Source of the DNA: Ramlibacter tataouinensis TTB310
GTDB taxonomy: Bacteria; Pseudomonadota; Gammaproteobacteria; Burkholderiales; Burkholderiaceae_C
Reading direction: 5' to 3'
Assembly (NCBI RefSeq): GCF_000215705.1
Contig: NC_015677.1
Coordinates: 372,001-436,000 of the forward strand
Length of the DNA: 64,000 nucleotides
Below are positions 44,011 to 54,753 of this stretch, piece after piece. The notes below the pieces were generated by a model, which saw only the letters and a program-made list of their open reading frames with translations, was not told the origin of the DNA and searched no databases. The position numbers were made by a program, and so were the translations under genes. Position 1 is the first letter of the stretch. Every line of letters begins with the position of its first letter.

Positions 44011-44882
44011 GCAGCTGCCTGCCTCTTCTTGCGAACCAGCAGCGTATAGAGCATTTCGGACGACAGGCCATGCAGCACCAGCCTGTGCCCGGCGCGCAAG
44101 GTCGTCAGCGGGACCAGCGGGTGCTTGTTGTTCAGCAGGACCAGATGTTCCGGCTGACCCAGGATCTTGGCCGCATAGATGGCGATCGGCTCGTCCATCT
44201 GCAGCGAGTTGGTGGCCCGCCAGAAATCATGGTCCGAAAGGAACAGCGAATAGACCGGCGTGAACAGGTCGATCGCCGTCTCGAGGTCCAGGAAGTTGGT
44301 CCAGCGGTTCGGCAGGTCCTCGATGCGCATGTCCACGTCGTCGATGTCCCGGAAGTCAGGGTGTTCGATCTTGCCGATCTCGATGTTCTTCTCTCGCAGG
44401 TCACGGTTCAGGTTGATGACGAAATTGAACAGGTTGATGTCGTGGCGCAGGAACACATGATCGATGAGATCTTCGATCCGGCGCGGCATCAGCGGACTCA
44501 GCGGCACGCTCACGCCCGGCACGTTGCGCGCGATGAAGGCCAGGTTTTGTGAGCCGATGTGGAAGTGGCGCAGGATCAGCCAGTTCGCCTCCGGCCGCAC
44601 CCAGGTCTTCAGGCCCCACACCAGCATCCGATGCAGCAACGCCGACGAGGTGAATGCCTTCGGCAGCAAGACTTTCCACAGCTGGAGAAGGATGATCACG
44701 ACGTGCGCGAGCGGCCGCAGGACCGGGAGCAGGAACTGGCGCGTTCTCGAGCGCAGGTTGCTGATCCACGCCTTCTTCACCTCGTCGAGCACCGGCACGC
44801 TGGTGTCCATGTACATCGCGAGCCACGGGTCGGGATCCGCCGGATCGTGCGGAACCTTGGAAATGTCGGTGTAGATCGTCAT
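44007..44882 (-). CDS. protein of unknown function, coupled to KAS III-oxidase fusion
   Basis: A 291-residue protein. A helical N-terminal half contains a hydrophobic stretch LRPLAHVVIILLQLWKVLLP (about residues 60-79) that may be a membrane or lipid-binding helix. Motifs worth noting are HRMLVWGLKTWVRPEANWLI, RHFHIGSQNLAFIARN, DHVFLRHDINLFNFVINLNR and DHDFWRATNSL. I do not recognise the family. Both ends overlap neighbours by ATGA, so it is made with the synthase-oxidase fusion and the PF10118 protein and presumably handles the same lipid. Confidence 0.78.
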   Translation of the reverse strand: MTIYTDISKVPHDPADPDPWLAMYMDTSVPVLDEVKKAWISNLRSRTRQFLLPVLRPLAHVVIILLQLWKVLLPKAFTSSALLHRMLVWGLKTWVRPEANWLILRHFHIGSQNLAFIARNVPGVSVPLSPLMPRRIEDLIDHVFLRHDINLFNFVINLNRDLREKNIEIGKIEHPDFRDIDDVDMRIEDLPNRWTNFLDLETAIDLFTPVYSLFLSDHDFWRATNSLQMDEPIAIYAAKILGQPEHLVLLNNKHPLVPLTTLRAGHRLVLHGLSSEMLYTLLVRKKRQAAA

Positions 44883-46762
44883 TGGACGTGGTCCATGTGC
44901 AGCAGGTACAGCGACGCGACTTCGCGCGCGGTGCGCACGATTGCGTCCGACATCGCCTGCGGGTCCTCGGCGCCGTCCAGGGCGATCTCGACCGCGGCCA
45001 GCCAACGTTCCAGGTGGTGCGGGTCGTTGTCACCGTGGTATTGCAGGAAACGGTATGCCTGCGGCGGCAGGCCCGTCTGCTCCCTGATCATCGGCAGCAA
45101 AGCCGGAATGATCCGCTGGCCGGTGCCTTCGATGATGTAGATGCCACCCAGCAGCGCCACCGGATTCGGTCGCGCAGCAGCGGCGTGCATATAGGCGTTG
45201 AGCGCCTCGCCGCCCGGGTTGCGGACCAGCGCATCCAGCGGCTTGTCGCCACCGGCACGCAGGTAGTCCTCGTACAGCACCTTGAAGTCGTTCTTCTCCT
45301 CGTTCCCGTGCTGCCGGATCAACGCTTTCAGCAAGAGAAACGGCTCGCCGATGCTGTCGACCGCTTCGAACATCCAGCGGCTACCCTCGCGCACCTGCGG
45401 CACCCAATGCTCCATCCAGGTCCGGTAGTCGGCCGCGGCAAACCTGCCTTCGACGAGCTTGCGGATGAGGGGCGTGCGCCATGCCGCCGACCGGTAGTCC
45501 TGCCAGACGCCCGCCAGGCGCTTGAGGGTGTCGGACAGCGCGGTGGCCATGCCGGCGGCGGCCATCACCGGCGCCTCCGGCAACGCCGGCTGGGGCGGCG
45601 TGCCGGCGTGCCGTCCTGAAGCCTGCGCCGCCGGGTCGCCGGACTCGACCGCCTCCAGCAGCGCATACGACACCGTGAAGCGGCCGGATTCGGGCACGAA
45701 CAGCAGGATCTTCTGCCCGTTTCGCAGGCGGCCGCTGGCGAGGAAATCGTCGAGCATCACGAAGATCGAGGCCGCTCCGGTATTGCCACGCACCGCGAGG
45801 TTGCTGTACCAGCGCTCCCTCGGAATCACGAGGCCCGACTTGTCCATCAGATCGCCCACCACGCCACCAAGCTTTTCCGAGGAGTAGTGGCAAAGGAAAT
45901 GATCGATCTCCTCCGGGCGGAACACACCGTCACGCACCAGCTTCGCGTATTCATGGATGCCGACGTCGAACAGGTGCGGCAGCAAGCGGATGTCCTGCCG
46001 CAGCAGGAACGCCCCATCCTTCTCCGCGTCAGCGAACGACGGGTAATCCAGGTACGACTGCGGCCGATTCTTCTCCGGGAACCCGACCTGCATGCACAAC
46101 GGGTAGTCACCAGAGAACGATTTCAGGTGGAGCCAGTGCAGCTTCAGCGACAAGCCGTGCGTGGCCGGCCGGCTGGCTAGCCGGAACGCGCCCGCACCAT
46201 CCGACAGCATCCAGCGCAGGAAGTGGCTGTCGAAGTCGGTGTTGTATTCGCGCGAGGTGAAGCGCGATTTCTTGAACAGGCGCGACGGGAATTCTGCGGC
46301 GACCACCATGCCGCACGCGTGCTCGCCGCGCTCGACCAGCATGGCCCCGTGTTGCAGCGCGGCCATGCCGGACGCGCACACACCCTGGTGGCTGCTTGTG
46401 ACCAGCGGCTGCGCGCCCAGCTCGCCCTGGACCGCGTTGGCGAATCCCGGCAGTACCGTGTCGCCGCCCGAGGTGCCGCTACAGAGGAACGCAAGGTCCG
46501 ACAGCGCTCCCTGTGCCTTGTCGAGGCAGTCGCGGATGGCTTGCGCGCCCATTTGCGCGCAGGAGTGGGTCGTCCGCGCGTCCTGGTCCAGCGCATAGTG
46601 GCGAGTCTTGATGCCGGCTTCTTCAAGGATCTTGTTCTTGATCCGCGGCGAGCGGGCATTCAGCGGCTCGATGAACTGATCGATCTGATCGTTGGTCACC
46701 GGCGCGTTGGGCATGAACTTGCCTGTGCCGGTGATGTACACGCTGTGATAGGGCTTGATCAA
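44879..46762 (-). CDS. beta-ketoacyl synthase III fused to haem-oxygenase-like diiron oxidase domain
   Basis: A 627-residue fusion (from the TTG chosen). Residues 5-373 are a FabH/OleA-type thiolase fold with intact triad: C129 (HQGVCASGM), H292 (FLCHYSSEKL) and N327 (AVRGNTGAAS). A Pro/Ala linker follows (374-405). Residues 410-627 resemble iron-containing redox enzymes of the haem-oxygenase-like fold, with candidate ligands H485/E488/E489 (RQHGNEEKNDF), E545 (YIIEGTG) and H576/D580/H583 (YHGDNDPHH). Expected to condense acyl chains and then oxidise or cleave the product. Start is uncertain: TTG here, or ATG at 46897 adding a basic unrelated leader. Confidence 0.82.
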   Translation of the reverse strand: MIKPYHSVYITGTGKFMPNAPVTNDQIDQFIEPLNARSPRIKNKILEEAGIKTRHYALDQDARTTHSCAQMGAQAIRDCLDKAQGALSDLAFLCSGTSGGDTVLPGFANAVQGELGAQPLVTSSHQGVCASGMAALQHGAMLVERGEHACGMVVAAEFPSRLFKKSRFTSREYNTDFDSHFLRWMLSDGAGAFRLASRPATHGLSLKLHWLHLKSFSGDYPLCMQVGFPEKNRPQSYLDYPSFADAEKDGAFLLRQDIRLLPHLFDVGIHEYAKLVRDGVFRPEEIDHFLCHYSSEKLGGVVGDLMDKSGLVIPRERWYSNLAVRGNTGAASIFVMLDDFLASGRLRNGQKILLFVPESGRFTVSYALLEAVESGDPAAQASGRHAGTPPQPALPEAPVMAAAGMATALSDTLKRLAGVWQDYRSAAWRTPLIRKLVEGRFAAADYRTWMEHWVPQVREGSRWMFEAVDSIGEPFLLLKALIRQHGNEEKNDFKVLYEDYLRAGGDKPLDALVRNPGGEALNAYMHAAAARPNPVALLGGIYIIEGTGQRIIPALLPMIREQTGLPPQAYRFLQYHGDNDPHHLERWLAAVEIALDGAEDPQAMSDAIVRTAREVASLYLLHMDHVQ

Positions 46763-49449
<2,687 letters not shown>

Positions 49450-49462
49450 CGCGAGGGATCGG

Positions 49463-49495
49463 GCACGGGGCGTGCCGCGACAATACGCCCCGTGC
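49463..49495. terminator. 11-bp hairpin after katG, covering the AEC start codon
   Basis: Arms GCACGGGGCGT (49463-49473) and ACGCCCCGTGC (49485-49495) are perfect reverse complements with an 11-nt loop. It begins 14 nt after the katG stop. There is no T tract. The right arm contains the GTG start (49492-49494) of the AEC transporter gene, so besides ending or stabilising the katG message it could block translation initiation of the next gene on read-through transcripts. Confidence 0.6.
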
Positions 49496-50457
49496 TCGAG
49501 ATCCTGCAGGTCACCTTCCCTTTCTTCGCCCTGGTGCTGGCCGGCTACGTGGCCGCGCGCCGGCGCATGCTGCCGCTGGAGGCCATCGCCGGGCTCAACA
49601 CCTTCGTGCTGTTCTTCGCGCTGCCCTGCCTGCTGTACCGCTTCGGCGCCGGCACGCCGATCGCGCAGCTGCTCGACCCGTCGGCGCTGGCGGTGTACCT
49701 GCCGTGCGCGCTGCTGATGGTGGCCGGCACCGTGTGGTTCAGCCTGAACCCGCGCATCCGCTGGAACGACGCCGCCTTCGGCGCGCTGGTGGCGGCCTTT
49801 CCCAACACCGGCTTCATGGGCGTGCCGCTGCTGGTGGCGCTGCTGGGCCCGGCGGCCGCCGGGCCGGCCATCCTCACCATCCTGATCGACCTGGTGATCA
49901 CCAGCTCGCTGTGCATCGCGCTGTCGCGCCTGGACGGGGCCGACCAGCACGGCGCTTCCGAGGCGGCGAGGAAGGCGCTCAGGGGCGTGGCGCTCAACCC
50001 CATGCCCTGGGCCATCGCGCTGGGCGGGCTGGCCTCGGCCTCCGGGCTGCGGCTGGTGCAGCCGGTGGACGCCACGGTGGGGCTGCTGGCCGACGCCGCC
50101 TCGCCGGTGGCGCTGTTCACCATCGGCGCCGTGCTGGCGCGCTCGCAGGCCGTCTCGGCGGCCAGCGAGCACGGGCGCCTGCCCGCCGCGGACTTCGTGC
50201 CGGTGGCCGTGGCCAAGCTGGTGGCGCATCCGGTGCTGGTCTGGCTGGTCGGCCGCGCCGCCATCGCCTGGGGGCTGCCGCTGGACCGCTTCGCGCTGAC
50301 CGTGATGGTGCTGGTGGCAGCCCTGCCCAGCGCCAGCAACGTCTCGCTGCTGGCCGAGCGCTTCGGCGCGGACACCGGCCGCATCGCCCGCATCATCCTG
50401 CTGACGACGGCGGCGGCGTTCCTCACGTTCTCGGGCGCGGTGGCGCTGGTGCGCTGA
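49492..50457 (+). CDS. AEC family (auxin efflux carrier type) transporter
   Basis: A 321-residue membrane protein with about ten segments in two inverted halves. [20 protein letters not shown] starts it; [19 protein letters not shown] is the first crossover motif and [19 protein letters not shown] the second. Bacterial AEC members export or import organic acids such as malate or malonate. GTG start with no visible ribosome site, lying in a hairpin arm. It follows katG by 42 nt; whether the two share a transcript is unclear. Confidence 0.86.
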   Translation: MLEILQVTFPFFALVLAGYVAARRRMLPLEAIAGLNTFVLFFALPCLLYRFGAGTPIAQLLDPSALAVYLPCALLMVAGTVWFSLNPRIRWNDAAFGALVAAFPNTGFMGVPLLVALLGPAAAGPAILTILIDLVITSSLCIALSRLDGADQHGASEAARKALRGVALNPMPWAIALGGLASASGLRLVQPVDATVGLLADAASPVALFTIGAVLARSQAVSAASEHGRLPAADFVPVAVAKLVAHPVLVWLVGRAAIAWGLPLDRFALTVMVLVAALPSASNVSLLAERFGADTGRIARIILLTTAAAFLTFSGAVALVR

Positions 50458-50473
50458 GGCGCGCGGACCTGGT

Positions 50474-51211
50474 TCAGTACGCGCTGGCCGTGGGCCGCAC
50501 GATGACCTCGCTCACATCGACGTCGTCCGGCTGCTCGATCGCGTAGCCGATCGCGCGGGCGATCGCCTCGGCTGGCAGGGCGACGCGCCGGTACTCCGCC
50601 ATCAGCTGCCGCGCCGCCGGGTCCGAGATCGATTCGGCCAGGTCCGAGGTGGTCACGCCCGGCGACACCACGGTGACCCGGATGTCGCCGCCGACCTCCT
50701 GCCGCAGGCCCTCGGAGAGGGCGTTGACCGCGAACTTCGTGGCGCAGTACACGGCCGCGGTCGGCGACACCGCATGGGCGCCGATCGAGGAAACGTTGAC
50801 GATCTGTCCGCTGCGCTGCCGGCGCATGGGGGGCAGGGCCGCCGCGATGCCGTGCAGCACGCCCCGGATGTTCACGTCGATCATGCGGTCCCATTCATCG
50901 ACCTTCAGCGCGTCCAGCCTCGACAGGGGCATCACCCCCGCGTTGTTCACCAGCACATCGATGCGGCCGCCCCATTCGTGCGCGGCGTCGACAAAGGCCT
51001 GCATGTCGTCGCGCCGGCTGACGTCCAGGCGCTGCCAGCGTGCGCTCCCGCCCGCCTGGGCGATCTCGGCGGACAGCCGCTGCAGGCGCTCGTCGCGGCG
51101 CGCGCCGAGCATGACGCGCGCCCCGCGCCGGGCGAGCCAGCGTGCCGTCGCCTCGCCGATGCCGCTGCTCGCCCCCGTGATGGCGATGACTTTTCCTTCG
51201 ATTCCTTGCAT
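50474..51211 (-). CDS. short-chain dehydrogenase/reductase (SDR)
   Basis: A 245-residue classical [23 protein letters not shown] is the NAD(P) motif (TGxxxGxG), [11 protein letters not shown] the NAG motif, and the catalytic Ser ([10 protein letters not shown]) and YCATK Tyr-Lys are present; an Arg in LGARRDER favours NADP(H). [13 protein letters not shown] closes the core. ATG at 51211 is chosen, with GGAG nine bases upstream; an ATG five codons earlier is possible. It is divergent from an AraC regulator, a common regulator-SDR pair in proteobacteria. Substrate unknown. Confidence 0.88.
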   Translation of the reverse strand: MQGIEGKVIAITGASSGIGEATARWLARRGARVMLGARRDERLQRLSAEIAQAGGSARWQRLDVSRRDDMQAFVDAAHEWGGRIDVLVNNAGVMPLSRLDALKVDEWDRMIDVNIRGVLHGIAAALPPMRRQRSGQIVNVSSIGAHAVSPTAAVYCATKFAVNALSEGLRQEVGGDIRVTVVSPGVTTSDLAESISDPAARQLMAEYRRVALPAEAIARAIGYAIEQPDDVDVSEVIVRPTASAY

Positions 51212-51297
51212 ACCTCGGTGCTCCATGGCGTGATGCCGGCGCCTGTCGCCAGCGGCCCGCCAGCGTAGGCCGGCACGCGGCGCAGGCGGTAGCCCAT

Positions 51298-51316
51298 TGC
51301 TGGCCCATGCTTGCCC
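51298..51316. promoter_or_regulatory. 10-bp-phased direct repeat in SDR/AraC spacer
   Basis: TGCTGGCCC (51298-51306) and TGCTTGCCC (51308-51316) differ at one base and start 10 bp apart, one helical turn, so both would face the same side of the DNA. AraC-type activators often bind direct repeats. The pair lies between the divergent AraC and SDR genes, 56 nt before the AraC start. Confidence 0.4.
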
Positions 51317-51371
51317 GATCCTGCGAGGCACGCGCACACCGTACCGGCCGCGGCGCCTTAGACTGCGGACC

Positions 51372-52349
51372 ATGCCAGCCCTGACCCTGCCGGACTCCCC
51401 GACGGCTGCCGCCGACGGCCCGGCGCCGACGCCGCTTGCGCGCGCAACCGCGGAGCTTGCCGGTGCCGTGCAGCGCGTCGCCCGGCACGACGGCGAGCAC
51501 GCCACCGCGGTTGCTGGCCTCAAGCTGCTGAGGCTGTCCGCGCCCTGCGCGCCGGTGCACGCGGTCCACCAGCCGGCGCTGTGCCTCATCGTGCAAGGCG
51601 CCAAGCAGCTGATGCTGGCCGATGAGCTCTACGCCTACGATGCCTCCAGCTACCTCGTCGTGGCGCAGGACCTGCCGGTGATGGCCCAGGTGGTGCGGGC
51701 CAGCGGACAGCAGCCGTACCTGTGCGTCCGGCTGGACTTCACCGCGGCTGAGCTGGCCCGCTGCGCGCTGGAGTGGTCCGCAGCGGCGGCTGGCGCCGGC
51801 GCGGCCGACCGGGCCGCGCAGGAGGAGGGCGGGCGCGGCCTGTTCGTCGGTGCGGTGGACGCGGCGCTGCTCGATGCCGTGCTGCGGCTGGTGCGCCTGC
51901 TGGAGACGCCCCGCGACATCGCCGCGCTGGCGCCGCTGGTGACGCGCGAGATCCTGTACCGCCTGTTCGCCGGCCCGCAGGGCTGGCGCCTGGCGGCGAT
52001 GGGCCATGGCGCCAGCCAGGCGTCTCGCATCGCCCACGCCATAGCGCTGCTGCGCGAGCGCTATGCCGATCCGCTGCGCATCGACGACCTGGCGCGCGCC
52101 GCCCACATGAGCGGCTCATCCTTGCACCACCACTTCAAGGCGGTCACCGCGATGAGCCCCTTGCAGTACCAGAAGCGCCTGCGGCTGGTGGAGGCCCGCC
52201 GGCTGATGGTGGGCGAGCGCCTCGACGCCGCCACGGCCGCGTACCGGGTCGGCTACCAGAGCCCCTCGCAGTTCAGCCGCGAGTACGCGCGCCTGTTCGG
52301 CGCGCCGCCGTCCAGGGAACTGCGCGCGTGGCGAGAGCGCCAGGCCTAG
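51372..52349 (+). CDS. AraC family regulator (AraC_N type)
   Basis: A 325-residue regulator. Residues about 40-195 form the AraC_N (PF06719) sensor: VHQPALCLIVQGAKQLMLAD, SYLVVAQDLPVMAQVV. Residues about 225-320 hold the two-HTH DNA-binding domain: LRIDDLARAAHMSGSSLHHH, FKAVTAMSPLQYQKRLRL, AATAAYRVGYQSPSQFSREY. A TAGACT hexamer ends only 7 nt before the ATG, so the message may be nearly leaderless if that is the -10. Expected to activate the divergent SDR gene and perhaps the downstream CMD gene. Confidence 0.87.
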   Translation: MPALTLPDSPTAAADGPAPTPLARATAELAGAVQRVARHDGEHATAVAGLKLLRLSAPCAPVHAVHQPALCLIVQGAKQLMLADELYAYDASSYLVVAQDLPVMAQVVRASGQQPYLCVRLDFTAAELARCALEWSAAAAGAGAADRAAQEEGGRGLFVGAVDAALLDAVLRLVRLLETPRDIAALAPLVTREILYRLFAGPQGWRLAAMGHGASQASRIAHAIALLRERYADPLRIDDLARAAHMSGSSLHHHFKAVTAMSPLQYQKRLRLVEARRLMVGERLDAATAAYRVGYQSPSQFSREYARLFGAPPSRELRAWRERQA

Positions 52350-52489
52350 GACCTGTGCCACGGGCTGGACCGCGCGGCGCGGCCACGGTTTGCAGGATCG
52401 GGCAAGAACCCCGCAACTTCGGGCGACCGCGCCGGGCGGTGGACTTCCTACAGTGACGGCACCCCATCCCTGTCTGAAGGAGTTTCCCG

Positions 52490-52978
52490 ATGCCCATCGT
52501 TTCCGACATCACGAGGCAGGCACCGAGAGCGCTGCTGGCCGCGGGCCTGTCCTGCCTGGCGCTCTGGCCTGCCGGCGGCCACGCCGCCGACCCGCGCGTC
52601 GAGCGGGGCGAAGCCCTCCTGAACCAGCTCAACCAGGGGCGGCAGCAACCGGTCTACGAGGCGATGCGCAAGGAATTCCCGTTCCTGGCCGAGGCCACGG
52701 CAGGCTACGCACTGGGCGATGTGTGGGGCCGGCAGGTGCTGGACGCGCGCACGCGCCAACTGGCGGCGATGGCCGCCTTCGCCTCGCTGGGACTGCGCGG
52801 CTTCTTCAAGACCCACGCGGGCTATGCCCTGGACGCCGGGGTCCCGCCCGACGAACTCAAGGAGATCGTCTACCTCGTCACCGTGCCGGCCGGGTTCCCG
52901 CGCGCGATCGAAGCCTCGCAGGCGCTGCAGGAACTGCTTGCCGAGCGGGGGCTCACCCGACAGCAGCCCGCGCCATGA
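52490..52978 (+). CDS. carboxymuconolactone decarboxylase family protein with signal peptide
   Basis: A 162-residue protein. Residues 1-31 form a signal peptide (LLAAGLSCLALWPAGGHAAD). The rest is a CMD/AhpD-like all-helical domain: DVWGRQVLDARTRQLAAMAA, FFKTHAGYALDAGVPPDELKE, IVYLVTVPAGFPRAIEASQ. The AhpD CxxC pair is absent, so it is not an alkylhydroperoxidase; the His in KTHAGYAL is the conserved family His. Export to the periplasm is typical of a CMD subgroup found beside AraC/SDR genes. A good GAAGGAG precedes the ATG. Confidence 0.85.
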   Translation: MPIVSDITRQAPRALLAAGLSCLALWPAGGHAADPRVERGEALLNQLNQGRQQPVYEAMRKEFPFLAEATAGYALGDVWGRQVLDARTRQLAAMAAFASLGLRGFFKTHAGYALDAGVPPDELKEIVYLVTVPAGFPRAIEASQALQELLAERGLTRQQPAP

Positions 52979-53024
52979 CGTCTTTCACCACGGCGGCTAC
53001 GTGTTCCGCCGCGAACGCCGCTGA

Positions 53025-54581
53025 TCAGGGTGTGCCGGCACCGTAGTCCTCGCGCAGCTGGCGCTTGAGCACCTTGCCGATGTCGCTGCGCGGCAGCTCG
53101 TCCAGCAGGCGCACATCCGCCAGCCGCTGCGTCTTGCCCAGGCGCTCGTTGGCCCAGGCGCGCAAGGCCCGGGCGTCCGGCGCGCCGGCGGCGGGCACCA
53201 CGAAGGCCACCGGCGTCTCGCCCCACTCGGCCGAGGGCACGCCCACCACCGCCACGTCGGCCACGCCGGGATGCCGGCGCAGCACGGCCTCCAGGTCGCT
53301 GGGGTAGATGTTGAAGCCGCCGCTGATCACCATGTCCTTGCGCCGGTCCAGCAGCGTCAGGAAGCCGTCGGCGTCGAAGCGGCCCACGTCGCCGGTGCGG
53401 ATGTAGCGCCGGCCCTCGCCGTCGTGCCACTCGGCCTCGCGCGTCCTGCCCGGCTGGCCGTGGTAGCCGGTCATCATGGAGGCCGAGCGGCCCACCACCT
53501 CGCCGATGCCGCCCGGCGGCACCTCGCGCCCGTCCTCGGCGATCAGGCGGATGTCGTGGCCGTCGGCGGGCCGGCCCACGGTGTGCAGCTTGTGCGGGAA
53601 GTTGTGCGCCTCCAGGATGCAGGTGCCGCCGCCCTCGGTCATGCCGTAGTACTCGACCAGCCCGCCGGGCCAGCGCGCCAGCACGTCGGCCTTGAGCGCG
53701 GCGGCGAAGGGCGCGCTGGTGCAGAACTTCATGCGGAAGGACGACAGGTCGAAGCGGTCGAACTGCGGATGCGCCATCAGCCGCTGGTACTGCACCGGCA
53801 CCAGCATGGCGTGGGTGGCGCGCACCCGTTCGGCCAGCTGCAGGTAGCGGCCTGCGTCGAACCGGCCTTCGTACAAGGCGACGGTGCCGCCCGTGGCGAG
53901 GGCAGGGAAGAAGCACACCAGCGTGGTGTTGGAGCACAGCGAGGTGGCCAGCAGGGCCACGGTGTCGGTGCCGTAGCCGCCGGCGGCGGCGCGGCCCACG
54001 TGGGCCCAGCGCATGGCATGCGGCTGCACGATGCCCTTGGGCATGCCGGTGGTGCCGGAGGAGTAGATGATGTTGAAGGGCCAGTTCGGCTCGACCACGA
54101 CGGGCTGCGGGCGGGAGCCGGCCGGCGCCAGCCATTGCGCCAGCGGCTGGCCCGCGCCGGCGCTGCCGTCCAGCGCGGTTCGCGGCACGCCGGGCGTGCC
54201 GAAGGCGGGCGTGGCGGCGTCGACGAACAGGCGCTGCGCGCCGCTGTCGGCCACCATGCCCGCCAGCTGCTGCGGCAGCGAGCCGGTGGGCAGCGGCGCC
54301 ACGGCCACGCCGGCGCGCAGCGCGCCCAGGAACACCGCCACGTACTCGACGCCGTTGGCCGCGCAGACCGCGACGCTCTGGCGCGGCTGCACGCCATCGC
54401 GCTGCAGGCTGGCGGCGACGCGGTCGGCCAGGGCGTCCAGCTCGCCCCAGGGCAGGCGGCGCTCGCCCTGGATCAGCGCGGTGTGCCGCGGCCGCGCCAG
54501 GGCGTGCTCGCGCACCAGGTCGGCGATGGCGCGGAAGGGCGGCAGGCCGGACGCGGCCGGGGCGGGGAGGGAGGTGCTCAT
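53025..54581 (-). CDS. AMP-dependent acyl-CoA synthetase/ligase (class I)
   Basis: A 518-residue ANL enzyme. IIYSSGTTGMPKGIVQPH is the P-loop motif, VEYYGMTEGGGT motif A5, IRTGDVGRFDADGFL the hinge Asp region, and DRRKDMVISGGFNIYPSDLE A8. K near DIGKVLKRQL is the acyl-adenylate Lys. It activates a carboxylic acid to its CoA thioester via the adenylate. The substrate is not evident. It ends 46 nt before the convergent CMD gene's stop side and has no operon partner. Confidence 0.9.
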   Translation of the reverse strand: MSTSLPAPAASGLPPFRAIADLVREHALARPRHTALIQGERRLPWGELDALADRVAASLQRDGVQPRQSVAVCAANGVEYVAVFLGALRAGVAVAPLPTGSLPQQLAGMVADSGAQRLFVDAATPAFGTPGVPRTALDGSAGAGQPLAQWLAPAGSRPQPVVVEPNWPFNIIYSSGTTGMPKGIVQPHAMRWAHVGRAAAGGYGTDTVALLATSLCSNTTLVCFFPALATGGTVALYEGRFDAGRYLQLAERVRATHAMLVPVQYQRLMAHPQFDRFDLSSFRMKFCTSAPFAAALKADVLARWPGGLVEYYGMTEGGGTCILEAHNFPHKLHTVGRPADGHDIRLIAEDGREVPPGGIGEVVGRSASMMTGYHGQPGRTREAEWHDGEGRRYIRTGDVGRFDADGFLTLLDRRKDMVISGGFNIYPSDLEAVLRRHPGVADVAVVGVPSAEWGETPVAFVVPAAGAPDARALRAWANERLGKTQRLADVRLLDELPRSDIGKVLKRQLREDYGAGTP

Positions 54582-54753
54582 GGTCTGTACTGCGAAGTGG
54601 GGGGTTACCAGGCGTCCATGCCGGCATTGTCCGGGAGTCGACCTGCCGGGCTGGAGGCGGCCGAGCAGGCCGCGGGTCGGCCCGCGCGACAAGCGGCCGC
54701 TGCCGTGGTATGTTGGTTTCCACCTGCCATTGCAGCCAGACGAGGCGTCCACC

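Noticed and set aside
52490..52978. AhpD-type peroxidase for the CMD protein
   Set aside because: The CxxC redox pair is absent and the protein carries a signal peptide.
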